Positions 6,872 to 10,419 of a DNA stretch of 10,419 bases are shown piece after piece; position 1 is the first letter of the stretch; each line of letters opens with the position of its first letter. The DNA is from DASWIV01 sp036397475. GTDB taxonomy: Bacteria > JAJVIF01 > JAPKYR01. The stretch spans positions 1 through 10,419 of the forward strand of contig DASWIV010000210.1 of the NCBI GenBank assembly GCA_036397475.1, written 5' to 3'. Both the position numbers and the translations under genes were made by a program. A model generated the notes under the pieces. It saw nothing but the letters and a program-made list of their open reading frames with translations. It was not told the origin of the DNA and did no database searches.

Positions 6872-8146
6872 ATGGATTTTAGTCTCAAATTAGTTTTAAC
6901 GGTCCTGGTTGTTGCACTTGCAACCGCATGCCAGAATATCAGCGGAACGAAAACCGTTTCCGGCTTCGATACCAAGGTCGCGAAGGTCGATACGGATTAC
7001 GTTTACGAGGGAAATATCGCCGAGACCCTCGACGCGTACATGCGTGCCGAACGCGACCGGATCAGTAATTTCATCGGGTTCAGTCCGGACGTCATCCTCG
7101 CAATCCGCGAAAGCGCTATCGATACCGGTATCCGCGACCAGGTCAGGCGCTTCCCCGGCGTCGAGATCCTGCAGTCGCAGATCGAAGATCTTGCCAACAA
7201 AAATGCCGAAGCGAAAATCAGGGAAATTTATTCGGATATTGTCCACGATGAATCCATGTTTGAGGAGCTTGCAATAAAATATTCCAATGGCGATACGGCG
7301 AATGATGCCGGACGCATGGAACCTTTCCCGAAACTCGACCGGGCACGCCAGTACCAGGAACTTGCCTATGCCATGACTGTCGGCGACATATCCCAGCCCT
7401 TCAGAACAGAAGAAGGCTGGACCATTATCAGGCTGGATGAGGTTACGACCGATGAATTCGATGGCAACCTTTACACGATCAGCATGATCCTCATCAAACC
7501 AAATACCAGGGAATCCGAAGCGCAGCTGGTCGATGGCTACGCTTCCGGGCATCGAATCGAGGTCCTTGATCCGAAATATGTGTCGCATGCCGCCCTGCTT
7601 GATAATGACCTTGATCGCGCGCTGAGTGAAGCGCAGCGCGCGATCGATCTGGATTCAGAAGACAGCCTTGCCTACTATCTCAAATCCCGCGTCCTCTGGA
7701 TAATGGAGCGATACGACGAGGCGATCGACACCATGTCCAGGGCGGCGGAAGTGTCATTGATGAGCGACGGACTCAAACCGTATTATTATTTTTTCCTCGG
7801 CGGTTACTACGAAGACATGATTGAAGTCGATGGCGACACCAGCCATATAGATGAAGCCCTGGCATCGTACAGCAATTGCTTCGATACACTGCGGCAGAAT
7901 ATCAGCCTTGCATGGTCTTTGAAGCAGGTTTATGAACGTCTGGATGAGAATGAGAATCTTGACTTGAATATGGGCACGCAACTGGCGTCGATCCAGGAAG
8001 AAATTGACATAATGGCTGAAAACGATCTCATTATAAACGCCTTCGCGCGACGTGACGCCGTTCCGGGCGTTATTCAGGCAAGCGGCGCGAGGTCGTACAC
8101 CGGGTCCATGATCTATAAGCCCGGGTACAGGGGAACCGGATATTGA
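6872..8146 (+). CDS. Parvulin-like (PPIC) lipoprotein with C-terminal TPR region
   Basis: This encodes 424 residues. A hydrophobic signal (residues 5-19) ends in LATAC, so Cys20 is a probable lipidation site, although Ala at -3 is not the best lipobox residue. Residues about 97-191 follow the parvulin peptidyl-prolyl isomerase pattern: FEELAIKYSNGDTANDAG, then ELAYAMTVGDISQPF, then RTEEGWTIIRLDEV. The histidines usual in active parvulins are missing: the expected HIL region reads VEILQSQ and GYHII reads GWTII. It may therefore be a chaperone-like rather than catalytic domain. NLYTISMILIKP (199-210) looks like the start of a second, truncated parvulin unit. Residues about 238-355 contain TPR-like helices (ALSEAQRAIDLDSEDSLAYY, RYDEAIDTMSRAAEVS). 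A TTG at 6866 is an alternative start with better spacing to GGGGGA (6855-6860). The thioredoxin-like gene follows after 31 bases, suggesting co-transcription and a shared periplasmic role. Confidence 0.85.
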   Translation: MDFSLKLVLTVLVVALATACQNISGTKTVSGFDTKVAKVDTDYVYEGNIAETLDAYMRAERDRISNFIGFSPDVILAIRESAIDTGIRDQVRRFPGVEILQSQIEDLANKNAEAKIREIYSDIVHDESMFEELAIKYSNGDTANDAGRMEPFPKLDRARQYQELAYAMTVGDISQPFRTEEGWTIIRLDEVTTDEFDGNLYTISMILIKPNTRESEAQLVDGYASGHRIEVLDPKYVSHAALLDNDLDRALSEAQRAIDLDSEDSLAYYLKSRVLWIMERYDEAIDTMSRAAEVSLMSDGLKPYYYFFLGGYYEDMIEVDGDTSHIDEALASYSNCFDTLRQNISLAWSLKQVYERLDENENLDLNMGTQLASIQEEIDIMAENDLIINAFARRDAVPGVIQASGARSYTGSMIYKPGYRGTGY

Positions 8147-8177
8147 AATTGTTAATACCTAAGGAGTAAGAAAGAAA

Positions 8178-8747
8178 ATGACAGATACAAAACGAGGAGT
8201 GATTATCGGCTGCATTCTTCTCGCATCGGTAATCGGGTACTTTTTATTATGGTCCGGTGATGTTTCCCAAACCACCGCCAATATTACCTTCCCACCCGTA
8301 ACCGTAAGCGGTCCCGACGTCATGAGGATAGGCGAGCCGACTCCGGAATTCGAATACGTCACCATTAATGGCGACGCAATAAAACTGGCCGATTTCATTG
8401 GAAAAAAGCCTGTCATTCTCGATTTCTGGGCGACATGGTGCGGACCCTGCAAGGAAGAGCTTCCCCTCCTGGAAGAATTTTACAAGTCCCACAGCGATGA
8501 GTATGAAATCATCGCGATATCCACAGAAGGTCCGGAAGTTGCCGAGATGGTCCACGAAATAATTGGCAACATGGGGCTTACTTTTCCGGTACTCCATGAC
8601 CCGTCCCACGCGATAAAAAAGCAGTTTCCAACAAACCAGGTTCCGTACATGGTTTTCATAGATAAGAATGGGAAAATCATAGGCGACCATGTCGGAGGAA
8701 GTCTTGAGATCGATAAGCTGATCGCCGAAAAATTTTCGGAATCGTGA
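8178..8747 (+). CDS. TlpA/ResA-like thioredoxin-fold protein, membrane-anchored
   Basis: This encodes 189 residues. One N-terminal hydrophobic helix (about 8-25) after a positively charged start fits a signal anchor, placing the rest outside the cytoplasmic membrane. Residues about 50-185 form an AhpC/TSA-TlpA-type thioredoxin fold: GEPTPEFEYVTINGDAIKL at the start, the strand VILDFWATWCGPCKEELP with the redox motif WCGPC (87-91), and VPYMVFID with the expected cis-proline (Pro156). These proteins reduce disulfides in the periplasm, for example in cytochrome c maturation or as general thiol reductants. No DsbD/CcdA electron donor or cytochrome c gene is in this window, so the substrate is unknown. 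The start has GGAG 11 bases upstream, a little far. It is second in a likely two-gene unit and is followed by a hairpin terminator. Confidence 0.92.
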   Translation: MTDTKRGVIIGCILLASVIGYFLLWSGDVSQTTANITFPPVTVSGPDVMRIGEPTPEFEYVTINGDAIKLADFIGKKPVILDFWATWCGPCKEELPLLEEFYKSHSDEYEIIAISTEGPEVAEMVHEIIGNMGLTFPVLHDPSHAIKKQFPTNQVPYMVFIDKNGKIIGDHVGGSLEIDKLIAEKFSES

Positions 8748-8770
8748 GTTATTAAACAGGTTGAAATTAA

Positions 8771-8799
8771 AGGCGCATCAATGCGCGCCTATTTTATTT
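8771..8799 (+). terminator. Intrinsic terminator of the parvulin-TPR / thioredoxin-like unit, possibly bidirectional
   Basis: AGGCGC pairs with GCGCCT across an eight-base interval that can extend the stem (GCAT with ATGC), followed by ATTTTATTT. It lies 23 bases after the stop of the thioredoxin-like gene. In reverse the same hairpin is followed by TTTAATTT, so it could also end transcripts coming from the right on the minus strand. Confidence 0.65.
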
Positions 8800-8837
8800 G
8801 CGATTGGTTTATTCCATGCCGCCCCGATAAACGCGGG

Positions 8838-8876
8838 TTACCTATGCAGCCGACGGATGCAGCTCACCGCATTCAT
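8838..8876 (-). CDS. Possible 12-codon micro-ORF in the convergent spacer
   Basis: On the minus strand GGGAGG lies seven bases upstream of an ATG that opens a 12-residue frame, MNAVSCIRRLHR, ending in TAA. A promoter-like pair (8914-8942) lies just upstream and the shared hairpin (8771-8790) about 50 bases downstream, so a short independent transcript can be drawn. Nothing in the peptide is recognisable, and such short frames occur by chance. The strong ribosome binding site is the only reason to list it. The stretch contains no other gene. Confidence 0.2.
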   Translation of the reverse strand: MNAVSCIRRLHR

Positions 8877-8913
8877 CCTGGTTCCTCCCGCGATTATTTA
8901 ATTCCTGAATATG

Positions 8914-8942
8914 TTTTTACGCCTGTTTGTTTTTTATGTCAA
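8914..8942 (-). promoter_or_regulatory. Candidate minus-strand promoter in the convergent spacer
   Basis: A perfect TTGACA (8942-8937) and TAAAAA (8919-8914, four of six matches to TATAAT) are separated by exactly 17 bases. It lies just past the stop of the beta-propeller gene and points into the spacer, not at any annotated gene. The sequence is AT-rich, so chance is possible. If real, it would drive a short transcript ending near the hairpin at 8771-8790. Confidence 0.35.
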
Positions 8943-8963
8943 ATGAATTTCTTTGGACACCTT

Positions 8964-10290
8964 TTACCAGCAGCCGTCCCACGTATACCTGACCAGGTAA
9001 GCGTCGTAATTTCCATTCGACGGGATCACTACCGGATATTCATCGCAGGATCCCCATTTTGGAGTGAAGTCGCAATCGAAATCCTGGACGTAGCCGGTCG
9101 CGTAAGTTCGTTGACTTGAATCTGTATATACCGCGCGCCCTTCATCGTCGGTTGTTGTGCCGAATGTCGTTGCCCAGAGTAGATCCCCTGAGGAATTAAA
9201 CATGGAGATAAAGACGTCGGTTGATCCTTCAGAGGTGTACTCTATTTCGGGAAGGCCGGGATCGAAGTCCACTGTGCCTTCGAAATATCCTGTAATGGCT
9301 GTGCTTCCCGCCGCATCTGTTGAAGAGCCGTAGACCATGTCCGTACCGGTACCGCCCCATGTGCTTGTCCACTGCCATGTTCCAGCGGAATCGAAACCGC
9401 TTATGAAACCATCAGTTCCGCCGTTACTTATATGGAGGTCCACACTTCCACCGGTATTGAAGTCGACAGTCCCGGCGTAATTTCCGACGACATAAACATT
9501 CTGGTTGAAAGGATCTGAATTTACCGATACGCCGCTGTCAGAATCAGAGCCTCCGAACACAACTACTCCATCGAACGCGGCGAGAGAATTAAACTTGCTT
9601 ATGAATACATCGCCCAGTCCATTGGAGATTTTAGCGACAGTTCCGCCGCCTGGATCAAAATCGACGGTATCACTGAAAAATCCCGTGACATAAACATTCA
9701 GAAGATTTTCCACATGGACATCGTTGGCGCGATCAACGCCTGTTCCGCCCCATGTTTTTCCACCCAGGTACGCGCCGCTTGTCTGGAATGTACTCAGGAA
9801 AATATCCGAGGAACCATTCGATGTGTGATTATCAACGGCTAATGACGGGTCCAGGTCCGCTGTACCGTTATAATATCCTGTGACAAATACCCTGGATATA
9901 AAATCAAGGGAGGCAGCCGAAGCGCGGTCGTTCATTGTGCCGCCCCACGTTTGCGCCCATTGAAAATTACCATCGGCATCATACTTAACCAGGAAGCAAT
10001 CCATATCGCCATTCGACGTGTGATCATCCGTACCCGGTCCGGGATCGAAATCGGTGGTATCCGCAAAGTATCCACATACATATGCAAAGCCTGTGTTATC
10101 GAATACAATGTCTTCAGGCCGGTCGTAATCGGGTCCTCCCCATTCAACTTCCCATACCGCCTCTCCGCATGTATCGATTTTCCTTATGTAAGCCTGGAAA
10201 TCGTTCGGGCTGACTTCCTTGTAACCGGTGACGTATGAATTCCCGGATACATCAGCGGCTACGGAAGTCCCGATCTCGAGAATGCTGCTG
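8964..10290 (-). repeat. SBBP beta-propeller repeats, about 65 residues (195 bp) per unit
   Basis: The Asp that opens successive units falls at 10124, 9929, 9734, 9539, 9341 and 9149, giving periods of 195, 195, 195, 198 and 192 bases. A shorter unit precedes them and the last one runs to the stop codon. The start of the array at about 10290 is approximate. The TVDFDPG motif recurs in most units, with variants TADLDPS and TVDFNTG. The aromatic TWGG/VFGG strand ends units 2-5. Confidence 0.88.
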
Positions 10291-10419
10291 TCCCATGTTC
10301 TCGCCCAGCCTCTTTCCAGTACCGAGAACACAAAATCGGAAGTGTCGAATACCGTGGGAAAATCGTCCGACGTAATTCGAATCGTAATGTCTTCGTCTAT
10401 GCAGGGGATGTTCCAGACA
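8964..10419 (-). CDS. SBBP-type beta-propeller repeat protein, partial (N-terminus beyond window)
   Basis: The reading frame stays open to the right edge, so 484 C-terminal residues are visible and the start is off-window. A GTG at 10331 lies inside the frame and is not the start, because the residues before it (VWNIPCIDEDITIRITSDD) look like ordinary extracellular beta-sandwich coding sequence. The rest is built of SBBP beta-propeller units: VYVTGFFxxTVDFDPGGG, then HTSNGxxDxFLxKFDxxG, then WAxTWGG. Seven such units can be counted, enough for a closed propeller. The first lacks the DFDPG...SNG loop, and the last ends at DAYLVRYTWDGCW with TAA following. The final unit has extra cysteines (FDCDF, WGSCDE) that might form a disulfide. 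SBBP proteins are usually exported surface or secreted proteins with unclear ligands. No catalytic residue is apparent. It is convergent to the thioredoxin-like gene. Confidence 0.9.
   Translation of the reverse strand, partial: VWNIPCIDEDITIRITSDDFPTVFDTSDFVFSVLERGWARTWDSSILEIGTSVAADVSGNSYVTGYKEVSPNDFQAYIRKIDTCGEAVWEVEWGGPDYDRPEDIVFDNTGFAYVCGYFADTTDFDPGPGTDDHTSNGDMDCFLVKYDADGNFQWAQTWGGTMNDRASAASLDFISRVFVTGYYNGTADLDPSLAVDNHTSNGSSDIFLSTFQTSGAYLGGKTWGGTGVDRANDVHVENLLNVYVTGFFSDTVDFDPGGGTVAKISNGLGDVFISKFNSLAAFDGVVVFGGSDSDSGVSVNSDPFNQNVYVVGNYAGTVDFNTGGSVDLHISNGGTDGFISGFDSAGTWQWTSTWGGTGTDMVYGSSTDAAGSTAITGYFEGTVDFDPGLPEIEYTSEGSTDVFISMFNSSGDLLWATTFGTTTDDEGRAVYTDSSQRTYATGYVQDFDCDFTPKWGSCDEYPVVIPSNGNYDAYLVRYTWDGCW

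Noticed and set aside
6896..7588. A 230-codon open frame antisense to the parvulin-TPR gene
   Set aside because: It is opposite clear domain-coding sequence, shows no recognisable motif, and has no promoter or binding site; long antisense frames arise from codon bias.

Overview
The window looks like chromosomal DNA of moderate GC content from an uncultured-type, diderm (Gram-negative-type) bacterium. Three of the seven proteins seen have a lipoprotein signal with a lipobox cysteine, one is a membrane-anchored thioredoxin-fold protein, and two are large repeat-rich surface or secreted proteins. Shine-Dalgarno sites of the GGAGG type and ordinary intrinsic terminators are present. I cannot name the phylum from sequence alone. 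The mix of SBBP beta-propellers, tandem Ig-like lipoproteins and parvulin-TPR lipoproteins is typical of metagenome-derived lineages with many large envelope proteins. No phage, insertion sequence, CRISPR array, tRNA or rRNA was seen.

Layout, left to right. Positions 1-242 (minus) hold the N-terminus of a lipoprotein cut by the window edge. Positions 429-4502 (minus) hold a 1357-residue lipoprotein that shares a recognisable N-terminal domain with it and adds six tandem Ig-like repeats of 96-99 residues and a C-terminal domain. An intrinsic terminator (373-400) separates the two. A roughly 500-base gene-free stretch (4503-5005) follows. It has a very AT-rich part, five consecutive TAA triplets, a short G/C run and a cluster of same-orientation DnaA-box-like 9-mers. 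That is the layout of a bacterial basal unwinding element, so this is a candidate replication origin. Positions 5006-5350 (minus) encode a small three-helix membrane protein of unknown function.

The plus-strand block on the right starts with a GT4-type glycosyltransferase (5452-6744). A two-gene unit follows: a parvulin-like/TPR lipoprotein (6872-8146) and a TlpA/ResA-like thioredoxin-fold protein (8178-8747). They are 31 bases apart and end at a hairpin (8771-8799). The convergent gap (8748-8963) also contains a minus-strand promoter-like pair, a strong Shine-Dalgarno site with a 12-codon ORF, and the same hairpin read in reverse, so it may encode a small RNA or micro-peptide. Positions 8964-10419 (minus) are the C-terminal 484 residues of an SBBP-type, apparently seven-bladed beta-propeller protein whose start lies outside the window.

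How the genes fit together: most of the window is envelope biology, with surface or periplasmic repeat proteins, an isomerase/chaperone-like lipoprotein and a thiol-redox protein. The last two may form a small periplasmic folding or redox module. The most unexpected signal is non-coding: the possible origin at about 4740-4975, with genes on either side mostly transcribed away from it.
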